Assembly: GCF_000614145.1 (NCBI RefSeq)
Contig: NZ_BAKK01000010.1
Span: 1 to 64,000, forward strand
Reading direction: 5' to 3'
From: Bacteroides faecichinchillae JCM 17102
Lineage (GTDB): Bacteria; Bacteroidota; Bacteroidia; Bacteroidales; Bacteroidaceae
Length of the DNA stretch: 64,000 nt
The notes beneath the pieces are model-generated. The model ran no database searches and was not told where the DNA came from. It saw only the letters and a program-made list of their open reading frames with translations. Positions 26,827-35,027 of this stretch are shown here, one piece after another; within the stretch, counting starts at the first letter, position 1; each line of letters begins with the position of its first letter. The position numbers and the translations under genes are program-made.

Positions 26827-28081
26827 ATGGGAATGGACAGAAGAAACTTCTTAAAAACTGTCGGAGGACTAGCTCTTTTCACAATTGTACCACGTCACGT
26901 ATTGGGACACGGTTATATTGCTCCAAGTGATCAATTGACCAAAGGTATTATTGGTGTTGGAGGCATGGGTAGAGGTCATGTAAACTATGAAGGCACACGC
27001 TTGGTTGCCGTATGTGATGTTGATAAAAAGCATCTTGAACTAGGCAAAAAACTAGTAAAAGATCAGATTGCTGCTTATCATGATTTTCGTGATTTGATCT
27101 TAGATCCTAATGTGGACATCGTTCACATTGCAACTCCTCCTCATTGGCATGGAATCATGTCAGTAGAAGCTGCAAAAGCCGGAAAAGATATTTGGTGTGA
27201 GAAACCAATGACACGTACAATCGGTGAAGGTAAACGTGTAATGGAAGCAGTAGAACAATACGGACGTATGTTCCGTCTGAACACTTGGTTCCGTTTCAAA
27301 GATCCTTCTACGGATTGGGAACACCGGTGAAGCCTTTAAAGAAATTAGTACAGAGCGGTATGTTAGGATGGCCATTGAAAGTGACAATCAGCAAGCATAC
27401 AGGTTTTGATTGGAAATTCTACTGGGTAGGTAAAGAATATCTAGAGCCACAACAGATACCAGCTGAACTAGATTATGATATGTGGCTGGGCCCGGCTCCT
27501 TATAAGCCTTACAATGCTCACCGTGTTCATCAGAATTTCCGCGGATATTGGGACTATGATAGTGGTGGTTTAGGTGATATGGGACAACACTATATCGACC
27601 TGTACAATATATATTAGGTAAAGATGACACCAGCCCGGTGAAAGTAGAAGTAGATGCTCCTCAACAACATCCGGATGCAGTCGGGGTTTGGCGTTCGATT
27701 ACTTATACTTATGACGATGGCTGTCAGATTGTACTTTGGGGTGGAGACTTTGGTGATCCGAACACTCCATATATTGCAGGTCCTAATGGTAATGTATATA
27801 AGAATTTCGTATGTGACATACCTGATTGGGAAAAGAAACTTGCTGATTACCCAGAGCCTGAGCCACAGATTTCAACTTTCCTTGAGAGTGTTAAATCCCG
27901 TCAGCCGTTTGCATTGAACGAACGAAACGGATTCCGTTCGGCAACAATAGTCAATATGGGAGCCGCTGCTCTTCGTTTAAACAGAACGTTAAACTTTGAT
28001 CCTGTAAAACTTGAGTTTGTGGATGACGAAGCAGCTAACCGTTTGTTGGATCAACCGTCGAGAGCGCCGTGGAATATTTAG
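26827..28081 (+). pseudogene. Gfo/Idh/MocA oxidoreductase, two frameshifts
   Basis: Three frames together make one protein of about 418 residues. It starts with a twin-Arg-like leader (MDRRNFLKTVGGLALF), then a nucleotide-binding fold (KGIIGVGGMGRGHV, VAVCDVDKKHLEL, IATPPHWHG, IWCEKPMTRTIGEGKRVMEA). The second frame begins at about 27303 (FYGLGTPVKPLKKLVQSG, WDYDSGGLGDMGQHYIDLY). The third begins at about 27600 (VQYILGKDDTSPVKVEVDAP) and runs to 28081. Each junction is repaired by adding one base: GAT-n-CC near 27303, and C in GACC at 27597-27600. The protein probably oxidises or reduces C3 of a sugar. Such short lesions may be base-call errors; if real, the operon is inactive. Confidence 0.82.
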
Positions 28082-28104
28082 GTCATTCAAAAAATTGAAA
28101 ACAC

Positions 28105-31100
28105 ATGAAGAAAGTATATATATCGATAGCAACTTTGTTATTATGCGGAAGCATGCTAATGGCACAATCGCCAGCCAACCGTACGGCAAAAACTACCGTA
28201 GCCGATGTGTTGGTTCAAATGCCAGCAGCTAAACAAGCAGAGTACAATAAACTAATTAAAGAACTGAGTTCTACTGGTGAAGAGGGCGTTTTGATGTTAA
28301 TAGACAGAATCAATCCGCCGGGCAAAGGTAGTAACTCAAATGTGGATTATGCTTTAAGTGGTTTAAGCCATTATGTTATGGCAAAAGGGGAAGAAAAGGC
28401 ACGTCTGACCATCGCTAATGCATATCTGAAAGCCTTGGATAAAGCAAGTGAACGTGAGAAAAAAGCTTTTATCATTCGCCAACTTCAAATTCTAGGAAAA
28501 GATGAATGTGTGGATGTTCTTGCCACTTATCTCAACGATGAGTCATTAAGCAGTCCTGCCGCATGTGCACTAGCTTCTATTGGCAGTCCTAAAGCAGGAG
28601 CAATTCTAACTACTGCTTTAAAAAGCCGTAGCGGTTCACCAAAAACGCAAAAGAATATTATCCAGGCAATTGGAGATGTGCAGGTTACAGAGGCAGAAGA
28701 TATTCTACTTACATTGTTAGAAACTTCCAACCCGGAAATACAAACTGAATTATTGTATGCATTAAGCCAGATAGGAAGTCTGAAATCATTGAATGCATTG
28801 GCAAACGCCGCAGCGAAAGATGGATATACAATGACTAAAGAAGGAGCCAACGAGGCTTATATTATATTATTAAACCGCCTGATCGAGCAAGGACATCTAA
28901 AAGAGGTAACGAAAGCTGCCAAAAAATTACAAAAAGATGCAGCTAAAGCAGGTAAGGAACAAACAAGCGAAGCAGCACTACAGACTCTCCTACACGCCGA
29001 ATTAGCCAAAGGACAGAGCGACAATGCAAATGCTACCAAGTTAATTCTAACTGCAATGAAGAGTCCAAGTAGGAATTATCGGAACGCTGCTTTAAATTAC
29101 GCTTCCCACTACGCAGATAAGAATTTATATATTGAGCTGGCAAAAGCAATGGAAAAGGCGAAGCCTGAAGTGAAAGTAGATATTCTGAGCTGGATAGGAC
29201 GTGAAGCAAAAAAAACATCTAAGCATGAAACCATCCAGAATCTAGAGATTCGTTCTGGGCTTCCTCTCCAACAGGTCTTATTGAAACAAATAGCCAATAC
29301 AAACTTTGATGTAAAACAAGCTGCTGTATGGGCATTAGTTAAAATGGGTAATCCTGCAAGTATTCCTTCTATTGCAGCATTATTGAAGGATAACGACAAG
29401 CAAATCGTATTATTAGGACAAGATGCTTTAGTTGCTTTCCCTGGAAATATTAATGACGCAGTAGCAGAAATTATCCCCTCTTCCACTGACGCTGGTAAAA
29501 TTGCCGGAATTGAATTATTGTCTATGCGTAAAGCTAGCAATAACTTAAACACAGTATTAGAACAAATACAATCCGGTTCTCCCGAAGTTAAAAAAGTAGC
29601 TTATGCAACACTGAAAGATGTAGTAAGCAATAAAGACATTGACACCATGTGTAAAATGTTGGAAAGTGCCGATGTACAAACAGTTCCTGCTATGCAGCGT
29701 GCTGTGATTTCTGCAATTTCTTCATTACCGGTAAAGGAACAGGTTAAGACTGTGAATAGCCGTATGTCACAAGCGGGTGATAAACAATATCTTTACTATC
29801 TAGTACTATCTTCCACTGGTCAGTCAGAAGTATTGGCAACCATTGTGAAAGGTTTCCACTCTAACACAGGTGTTAAACAGGACGCTGCATTTGAAGCTCT
29901 TTTGAACTGGAAAGACAGCCAAGTGGCTGATGAATTGTATAATATCTGTAAGCAGAATCCATCTTCCAAATTCTTCGAACCAGGACTTAAAACGTACATA
30001 AAATTAGTATCTAATCCTGCATTCACAGGTGAAAGACGCTTGTTAAGCCTACGCAAGGCAATGGAAATTGCTCAAACAGATGCACAGAAAAAAGCAATTC
30101 TGCAACAGATCGAAAAGACTGATACATTCCTTGGAATGCTGTATGCAGGCGAATTCCTTGATCAGAAACCTGTACAGCAAGCAGCAGCCAATGCTGTCAT
30201 GAACATTGCTTTAGGTAACAAAGAATATATAGGAACCAATGTCCGCGATTTACTAAATAAAGTATTGGAAGTATTGGACAATCCGGATGCACGTTATCAA
30301 AAAGAGGCTATCAAGAAGCATTTAGCTGAAATGCCTCAAGGTGAAGGTTTCGTATCTATCTTCAATGGCAAAGACCTGACCGGTTGGAAAGGATTGGTAG
30401 AAAATCCAATTGTCCGGGCTAAAATGAAACCTGCTCAATTGGCAGAGGCCCAGAAAAAAGCCGATGAAGCTATGCGCAGAGACTGGAAAGTAGAAAATGG
30501 GCTATTAGCATTTGTAGGCAAAGGCTTTGATAATCTGTGTACGGAAAAACAATATGGTGACTTTGAAATGTACGTAGACTGGATGCTTGATCCGGCAGGT
30601 CCCGAAGCAGATGCCGGCATCTATTTGCGTGGCACTCCTCAAGTACAAATCTGGGATACTTCCCGTACAAATGTAGGTGCCCAAGTAGGTTCTGGTGGCT
30701 TATATAACAACCAGGTGAACAAGAGTAAACCGTCCAAAGTTGCAGACAATAAGTTGGGAGAATGGAACAGTTTCTATATTAAGATGGTGGGCGACCGTGT
30801 AACAGTAATTCTAAATGGAGAAAAGGTAGTAGATGATGTAATCCTCGAAAACTACTGGGATCGTAAATCACCAATTTTCCCAATAGAACAAATTGAATTA
30901 CAAGCACATGGAAGCAAGGTATATTACCGAAACATTTATATAAAAGAGCTGGAACGTAAAGAACCATTCAAACTTTCCGCAGAGGAAGTGAAAGAAGGTT
31001 TCAAGATATTATTTGACGGTACCAATATGCATGAATGGACCGGAAATACAGTAGACTATACATTGGAAGATAATTGTATTTCCCTGAACCCAAGTAAAAG

Positions 31101-31581
31101 CTTCGGTGGTAATCTGTATACAAAGGATGAATATGACAATTTTGTCTTCCGCTTCGAATTCCAATTGACTCCCGGTGCTAACAATGGTGTTGGTATACGT
31201 ACTCCAATGAAAGGAGACGCTGCTTATGTAGGAATGGAAATTCAGATATTGGATTGCGAACATCCTATCTATAAGGACATCACTCCTTTGCAACATCATG
31301 GCTCTGTATATGGTATTATTCCGGCAAAGCCTGATCATCATGGTATATTCAAACCTGTCGGCGAATGGAATGTGGAAGAAATTGTAGCAAACGGTGACAA
31401 CATCCGCGTAACAGTGAATGGTGTTGTTATCACAGAAGGTAATATTCGCGAAGCTACTAAGAACGGTACAGCCGATCATAAGAAACATCCGGGACTATTC
31501 AACAAAAAAGGACATATCGGTTTCTTAGGACATGGTTCTCCAGTCAAGTTTAGAAATATCCGTATTAAAGAGTTGAAATAA
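28105..31581 (+). CDS. Secreted protein: HEAT repeats plus two DUF1080 (3-keto-disaccharide hydrolase) domains
   Basis: 1158 residues with a signal peptide (MKKVYISIATLLLCGSMLMA, cleavage near QSPA). Residues about 60-740 form a helical solenoid of HEAT-type repeats (ACALASIGSPKAGAILTTAL, AAVWALVKMGNPASIPSIAA). Two DUF1080 jelly-roll domains follow: about 750-955 (FVSIFNGKDLTGWKGL, AGIYLRGTPQVQIWD) and about 970-1158 (FKILFDGTNMHEWTG, NNGVGIRTPMKGDAAYVGME). DUF1080 proteins cleave 3-keto-glycosides after a dehydrogenase has oxidised C3. Last gene of the operon, 23 bp after the oxidoreductase, ending at a perfect terminator. The solenoid may hold partner proteins; that is inference. Confidence 0.87.
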   Translation: MKKVYISIATLLLCGSMLMAQSPANRTAKTTVADVLVQMPAAKQAEYNKLIKELSSTGEEGVLMLIDRINPPGKGSNSNVDYALSGLSHYVMAKGEEKARLTIANAYLKALDKASEREKKAFIIRQLQILGKDECVDVLATYLNDESLSSPAACALASIGSPKAGAILTTALKSRSGSPKTQKNIIQAIGDVQVTEAEDILLTLLETSNPEIQTELLYALSQIGSLKSLNALANAAAKDGYTMTKEGANEAYIILLNRLIEQGHLKEVTKAAKKLQKDAAKAGKEQTSEAALQTLLHAELAKGQSDNANATKLILTAMKSPSRNYRNAALNYASHYADKNLYIELAKAMEKAKPEVKVDILSWIGREAKKTSKHETIQNLEIRSGLPLQQVLLKQIANTNFDVKQAAVWALVKMGNPASIPSIAALLKDNDKQIVLLGQDALVAFPGNINDAVAEIIPSSTDAGKIAGIELLSMRKASNNLNTVLEQIQSGSPEVKKVAYATLKDVVSNKDIDTMCKMLESADVQTVPAMQRAVISAISSLPVKEQVKTVNSRMSQAGDKQYLYYLVLSSTGQSEVLATIVKGFHSNTGVKQDAAFEALLNWKDSQVADELYNICKQNPSSKFFEPGLKTYIKLVSNPAFTGERRLLSLRKAMEIAQTDAQKKAILQQIEKTDTFLGMLYAGEFLDQKPVQQAAANAVMNIALGNKEYIGTNVRDLLNKVLEVLDNPDARYQKEAIKKHLAEMPQGEGFVSIFNGKDLTGWKGLVENPIVRAKMKPAQLAEAQKKADEAMRRDWKVENGLLAFVGKGFDNLCTEKQYGDFEMYVDWMLDPAGPEADAGIYLRGTPQVQIWDTSRTNVGAQVGSGGLYNNQVNKSKPSKVADNKLGEWNSFYIKMVGDRVTVILNGEKVVDDVILENYWDRKSPIFPIEQIELQAHGSKVYYRNIYIKELERKEPFKLSAEEVKEGFKILFDGTNMHEWTGNTVDYTLEDNCISLNPSKSFGGNLYTKDEYDNFVFRFEFQLTPGANNGVGIRTPMKGDAAYVGMEIQILDCEHPIYKDITPLQHHGSVYGIIPAKPDHHGIFKPVGEWNVEEIVANGDNIRVTVNGVVITEGNIREATKNGTADHKKHPGLFNKKGHIGFLGHGSPVKFRNIRIKELK

Positions 31582-31611
31582 GCATTATTCTTATTCCATA
31601 GTTTAGTTGTT

Positions 31612-31641
31612 GCAGCATAAGCATTCATTTGCTTATGCTGC
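31612..31641 (+). terminator. Intrinsic terminator after the DUF1080 gene
   Basis: 11-bp perfect stem, GCAGCATAAGC (31612-31622) with GCTTATGCTGC (31631-31641), 8-nt loop, then ATTTTTATT. Confidence 0.88.
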
Positions 31642-31686
31642 ATTTTTATTCCAATAAAAACAAAAGGGTGCAAATTTCCGAGTTTA

Positions 31687-31720
31687 TTTGCCATCTTTAT
31701 TCAAATAAAAGCTATCTTTG
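31687..31720 (+). promoter_or_regulatory. Promoter of the TPR/2-oxoacid oxidoreductase operon
   Basis: TTTG (31687-31690), a 22-bp spacer (slightly long) and TATCTTTG (31713-31720); the start codon is 28 bp downstream. Confidence 0.65.
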
Positions 31721-31747
31721 CGAGTCAGAATCCCGAAATAAGAAAAA

Positions 31748-32029
31748 ATGGAGCAAATAGATATTTTAAAAGAGCTTATTAATCGGGGAGATGTGGATAA
31801 AGCAATAGAGCAATTGAATCAACTCCTCCAAGATATTTCTGTCGAACCAAAGAAAGATGCTCTTTACTATTTACTGGGAAATGCCTACCGAAAAAAGGGA
31901 GATTGGAAACAGGCTTTGGATAACTACCAACACGCCATCGATCTTAACCCCGAAAGTCCTGCCGTACAAGCTCGAAAGATGGCGATAGATATCCTGAACT
32001 TCTATCACAAAGATATGTACAATCAATAA
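31748..32029 (+). CDS. Small TPR protein heading the oxidoreductase operon
   Basis: 93 residues, two to three TPR units: a degenerate one from residue 4 (DILKELINRGDVDKAIEQLN), then the canonical DALYYLLGNAYRKKGDWKQA and LDNYQHAIDLNPESPAVQAR. No signal, so cytosolic. It is separated from the ferredoxin gene by 34 bp and shares the upstream promoter. A scaffold or assembly role for the oxidoreductase is possible but unproven. Confidence 0.85.
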   Translation: MEQIDILKELINRGDVDKAIEQLNQLLQDISVEPKKDALYYLLGNAYRKKGDWKQALDNYQHAIDLNPESPAVQARKMAIDILNFYHKDMYNQ

Positions 32030-32063
32030 TCGAAATAAAGGTAACGTAATAAAGTTAAAGAAT

Positions 32064-32291
32064 ATGGCAAAAATCAAAGGAGCAATCCTAGTCGATACAG
32101 AGCGTTGTAAAGGGTGCAACCTATGTGTAGTAGCGTGTCCGCTCGATGTAATCTCCCTCAATAAAGAGGTGAATATGAAAGGCTATAACTATGCCTTCCA
32201 AGTGAAAGAAGATACCTGTAACGGCTGTAGTTCTTGTGCGACAGTTTGTCCGGACGGATGTATCTCAGTGTATAAAGTTAAATGTGAATAA
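32064..32291 (+). CDS. korD: 4Fe-4S ferredoxin subunit of 2-oxoacid:ferredoxin oxidoreductase
   Basis: 75 residues with two CxxCxxCxxxC[P] clusters, CKGCNLCVVACPLDV (about 14-28) and CNGCSSCATVCPDGC (about 52-66), enough for two [4Fe-4S] centres. It carries electrons from the thiamine-diphosphate centre to soluble ferredoxin. First catalytic gene of the operon, 11 bp before the alpha subunit. Confidence 0.9.
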   Translation: MAKIKGAILVDTERCKGCNLCVVACPLDVISLNKEVNMKGYNYAFQVKEDTCNGCSSCATVCPDGCISVYKVKCE

Positions 32292-32302
32292 AAGAAACGA
32301 AT

Positions 32303-33385
32303 ATGGCAGAAGAAGTAGTATTAATGAAAGGTAACGAAGCCATTGCTCATGCAGCTATCCGTTGTGGTGCGGATGGGTACTTCGGTTATCCTATTACTCC
32401 CCAATCGGAAGTGTTGGAAACACTTGCCGAACTGAAACCCTGGGAAACCACTGGCATGGTAGTACTTCAGGCAGAAAGTGAAGTAGCAGCTATCAATATG
32501 GTATATGGAGGTGCAGGAAGCGGAAAAATGGTCATGACCTCCTCATCCAGCCCGGGTGTAAGTTTGAAACAAGAAGGTATTTCTTATCTTGCAGGTGCGG
32601 AACTCCCCTGTTTGATTGTAAACGTAATGCGTGGGGGTCCCGGTTTGGGAACGATCCAGCCAAGTCAGGCTGACTATTTCCAGACTGTAAAAGGGGGTGG
32701 TCATGGTGACTATAAATTAATCGCCTTTGCTCCAGCGTCTGTACAAGAGATGGCAGATTTCGTTAGTTTGGGTTTTGAACTGGCCTTCAAATACCGTAAC
32801 CCTGCTATCATTCTTGCCGACGGAGTTATCGGACAAATGATGGAAAAAGTAGTTCTTCCTGCTCAAAAGCAACGTCGTACAGAAGCTGAAGTAATCGAAC
32901 AATGTCCTTGGGCTTCTACTGGAAAAACAAAAGATCGGAAACCGAACATCATTACTTCTCTCGAACTGAAACCAGAAGCAATGGAGATCAACAATCTCCG
33001 TTTCCAAGCTAAATATCGTGAAATTGAAGAAAACGAAGTGCGTTTTGAAGAAATCAACTGCGAAGATGCAGAATTTCTGATTATTGCATTTGGTTCAATG
33101 GCACGTATTGGTCAGAAAGCAATGGAAATTGCACGTGAAAAAGGTATTAAAGTAGGTATTTTACGTCCTATTACTTTATGGCCTTTCCCAACTAAGGCGA
33201 TTGCAGCTTATGCCGATAAAGTAAAAGGTATGCTCGTAACGGAACTGAATGCAGGACAGATGATTGAAGATGTCCGTCTGGCAGTAAACGGTAAAATCAA
33301 CGTTGAACATTTCGGACGTCTCGGCGGTATTGTTCCCGATCCGGACGAGATCGTAGAAGCACTGGTAGAAAAACTAATTAAATAA
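32303..33385 (+). CDS. korA: 2-oxoacid:ferredoxin oxidoreductase, alpha subunit
   Basis: 360 residues. The N-terminal pyrimidine-binding domain (about 1-190) shows YFGYPITPQSEVLETLAEL, AESEVAAINMVYGGAGSGK and SSPGVSLKQEGISYLAGAEL. A C-terminal domain (about 250-360) has the fold common to transketolase C-termini (IIAFGSMARIGQKAMEIARE; GILRPITLWPFP). It acts with korB, korC and the ferredoxin on 2-oxoglutarate or branched-chain 2-oxoacids, making the CoA ester and reduced ferredoxin. Sequence alone does not separate the 2-oxoglutarate (Kor) from the 2-oxoisovalerate (Vor) type. Confidence 0.88.
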   Translation: MAEEVVLMKGNEAIAHAAIRCGADGYFGYPITPQSEVLETLAELKPWETTGMVVLQAESEVAAINMVYGGAGSGKMVMTSSSSPGVSLKQEGISYLAGAELPCLIVNVMRGGPGLGTIQPSQADYFQTVKGGGHGDYKLIAFAPASVQEMADFVSLGFELAFKYRNPAIILADGVIGQMMEKVVLPAQKQRRTEAEVIEQCPWASTGKTKDRKPNIITSLELKPEAMEINNLRFQAKYREIEENEVRFEEINCEDAEFLIIAFGSMARIGQKAMEIAREKGIKVGILRPITLWPFPTKAIAAYADKVKGMLVTELNAGQMIEDVRLAVNGKINVEHFGRLGGIVPDPDEIVEALVEKLIK

Positions 33386-33392
33386 CGAAACG

Positions 33393-33566
33393 ATGAATCC
33401 CGATAAGATAAGAAACGTTCTAAACATCGTCTTTATTATTCTGGCTATAGCATCTGTAATTATCTACTTTGTAGCGAGAGACGACTTTAAATTATTTATC
33501 TACGTATGCGGTACTGCTGTGTTCGTTAAGATAATGGAGTTTTTTATACGGTTCACCAACAGATAA
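33393..33566 (+). CDS. 57-residue membrane protein inside the oxidoreductase operon
   Basis: ATG at 33393, stop at 33564-33566. Opens MNPDKIRNVLNIVFIILAIA, giving one strong membrane span (about 10-28), then VARDDFKLFIYVCGTAVFVK, a second (about 34-50), ending FFIRFTNR. It begins 7 bp after korA and ends 12 bp before korB, so it lies within the operon. I know no function. It might hold the oxidoreductase near the membrane or a ferredoxin-using complex. Confidence 0.75.
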   Translation: MNPDKIRNVLNIVFIILAIASVIIYFVARDDFKLFIYVCGTAVFVKIMEFFIRFTNR

Positions 33567-33578
33567 GGAGAAGAAGTT

Positions 33579-34343
33579 ATGACTAAAGAAGAAATAATCA
33601 AGCCCGAGAATCTGGTTTATAAGAAACCGACTCTGATGAACAATAATTCCATGCACTACTGCCCAGGTTGTAGTCATGGTGTAGTACATAAACTCGTTGC
33701 CGAAGTAATTGAGGAAATGGGTATGGAAGATAAGACCATCGGTATCTCACCGGTAGGATGCGCAGTCTTCATCTACAATTATCTGGATATCGACTGGCAA
33801 GAAGCAGCTCATGGACGTGCTCCCGCAGTAGCCACAGCTATCAAACGATTATGGCCCGATCGTCTCGTATTCACTTACCAAGGTGATGGTGATTTGGCTT
33901 GTATCGGTACTGCCGAAACAATTCACGCACTGAATAGAGGTGAAAATATTACTATTATCTTTATCAATAATGCCATCTACGGTATGACCGGCGGCCAGAT
34001 GGCACCTACAACATTAGTTGGCATGAAAAGTTCAACTTGTCCTTACGGACGTGATGTAGCGTTGCATGGATACCCACTAAAAATTACAGAAATTGCAGCT
34101 CAATTGGAAGGCACAGCCTACGTTACCCGTCAGTCCGTACACACAGTTCCTGCCATCCGTAAAGCGAAAAAAGCGATTCGTAAGGCTTTTGAAAATTCTA
34201 TGAGTGGTAAAGGATCTAACCTTGTAGAAATTGTATCTACTTGCAGCTCCGGTTGGAAAATGACTCCGGAAAAGGCGAATAAATGGATGGAAGAAAACAT
34301 GTTCCCATTCTATCCTCTAGGTGATTTAAAAGATAAAGAATAA
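33579..34343 (+). CDS. korB: 2-oxoacid:ferredoxin oxidoreductase, beta subunit
   Basis: 254 residues. Thiamine-diphosphate-binding subunit with MHYCPGCSHGVVHKLVAEVI (about 26-45), GISPVGCAVF, HGRAPAVATAIKR (about 88) and the cofactor motif GDGDLACIGTAE (about 107-118) continuing to NNAIYGMTGGQMAPTT. Forms the catalytic core with korA. Starts 12 bp after the small membrane protein gene. Confidence 0.9.
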   Translation: MTKEEIIKPENLVYKKPTLMNNNSMHYCPGCSHGVVHKLVAEVIEEMGMEDKTIGISPVGCAVFIYNYLDIDWQEAAHGRAPAVATAIKRLWPDRLVFTYQGDGDLACIGTAETIHALNRGENITIIFINNAIYGMTGGQMAPTTLVGMKSSTCPYGRDVALHGYPLKITEIAAQLEGTAYVTRQSVHTVPAIRKAKKAIRKAFENSMSGKGSNLVEIVSTCSSGWKMTPEKANKWMEENMFPFYPLGDLKDKE

Positions 34344-34363
34344 CGCTAAAAGTCAGCAGAACA

Positions 34364-34906
34364 ATGAAAGAAGAAATTATTATAGCAGGATTCGGTGGAC
34401 AAGGCGTATTGTCTATGGGTAAGATTTTGGCTTATTCCGGACTGATGGAAGGTAAGGAAGTAAGCTGGATGCCGGCATACGGTCCTGAGCAACGTGGTGG
34501 AACAGCCAACGTAACTGTAATTGTAAGTGATGACAAGATCTCATCACCTATTTTAAGTAAATATGATGCAGCTATCATCCTGAACCAACCTTCACTTGAG
34601 AAATTTGAGAATAAAGTAAAACCGGGTGGTATCCTTATATACGATGGATACGGAATCATTAACCCTCCTACACGCAAAGATATCAAGGTATACCGCATTG
34701 ACGCTATGGATGCAGCCAACGAAATGAACAATGCCAAAGCATTTAATATGATCGTACTTGGCGGTTTGCTAAAACTTCTTCCTATGGTCACATTAGACAA
34801 TGTCATCAAAGGTCTGAAGAAAACACTTCCGGAACGTCATCACCACTTGATTCCGATGAATGAAGCAGCGATCAAGAAAGGCATGGAACTTATCCGCGAA
34901 GCTTGA
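34364..34906 (+). CDS. korC: 2-oxoacid:ferredoxin oxidoreductase, gamma subunit
   Basis: 180 residues with the family opening IIIAGFGGQGVLSMGKILAY (about 5-24), then GPEQRGGTANVTVIVSDDKI (about 46-65) and NMIVLGGLLKLL (about 142). This subunit binds CoA and bridges to the ferredoxin. Last gene of the operon; an AT-rich dyad follows. Confidence 0.9.
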   Translation: MKEEIIIAGFGGQGVLSMGKILAYSGLMEGKEVSWMPAYGPEQRGGTANVTVIVSDDKISSPILSKYDAAIILNQPSLEKFENKVKPGGILIYDGYGIINPPTRKDIKVYRIDAMDAANEMNNAKAFNMIVLGGLLKLLPMVTLDNVIKGLKKTLPERHHHLIPMNEAAIKKGMELIREA

Positions 34907-34925
34907 TCAAAGAATAATAGATCTT

Positions 34926-34984
34926 GGATAATTGATAATTATTAGCTACGCAAACTGCGGATGCAACATAATTTTCAATTATCC
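34926..34984. repeat. GGATAATTGA dyad downstream of korC
   Basis: GGATAATTGA (34926-34935) and TCAATTATCC (34975-34984) form a 10-bp stem with a long internal part. It may end the operon, but there is no clear T-run. Confidence 0.4.
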
Positions 34985-35010
34985 ATTATCATTAAATCAA
35001 TTAAAGTAAG

Positions 35011-35018
35011 TATCTTTG
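35011..35018 (+). promoter_or_regulatory. -7 element directly before the porin gene
   Basis: TATCTTTG lies only 9 bp from the ATG at 35028. With the usual 6-8 nt to the start site, the mRNA would have almost no leader. The -33 element is not clear. Confidence 0.5.
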
Positions 35019-35027
35019 CCTCCAATT

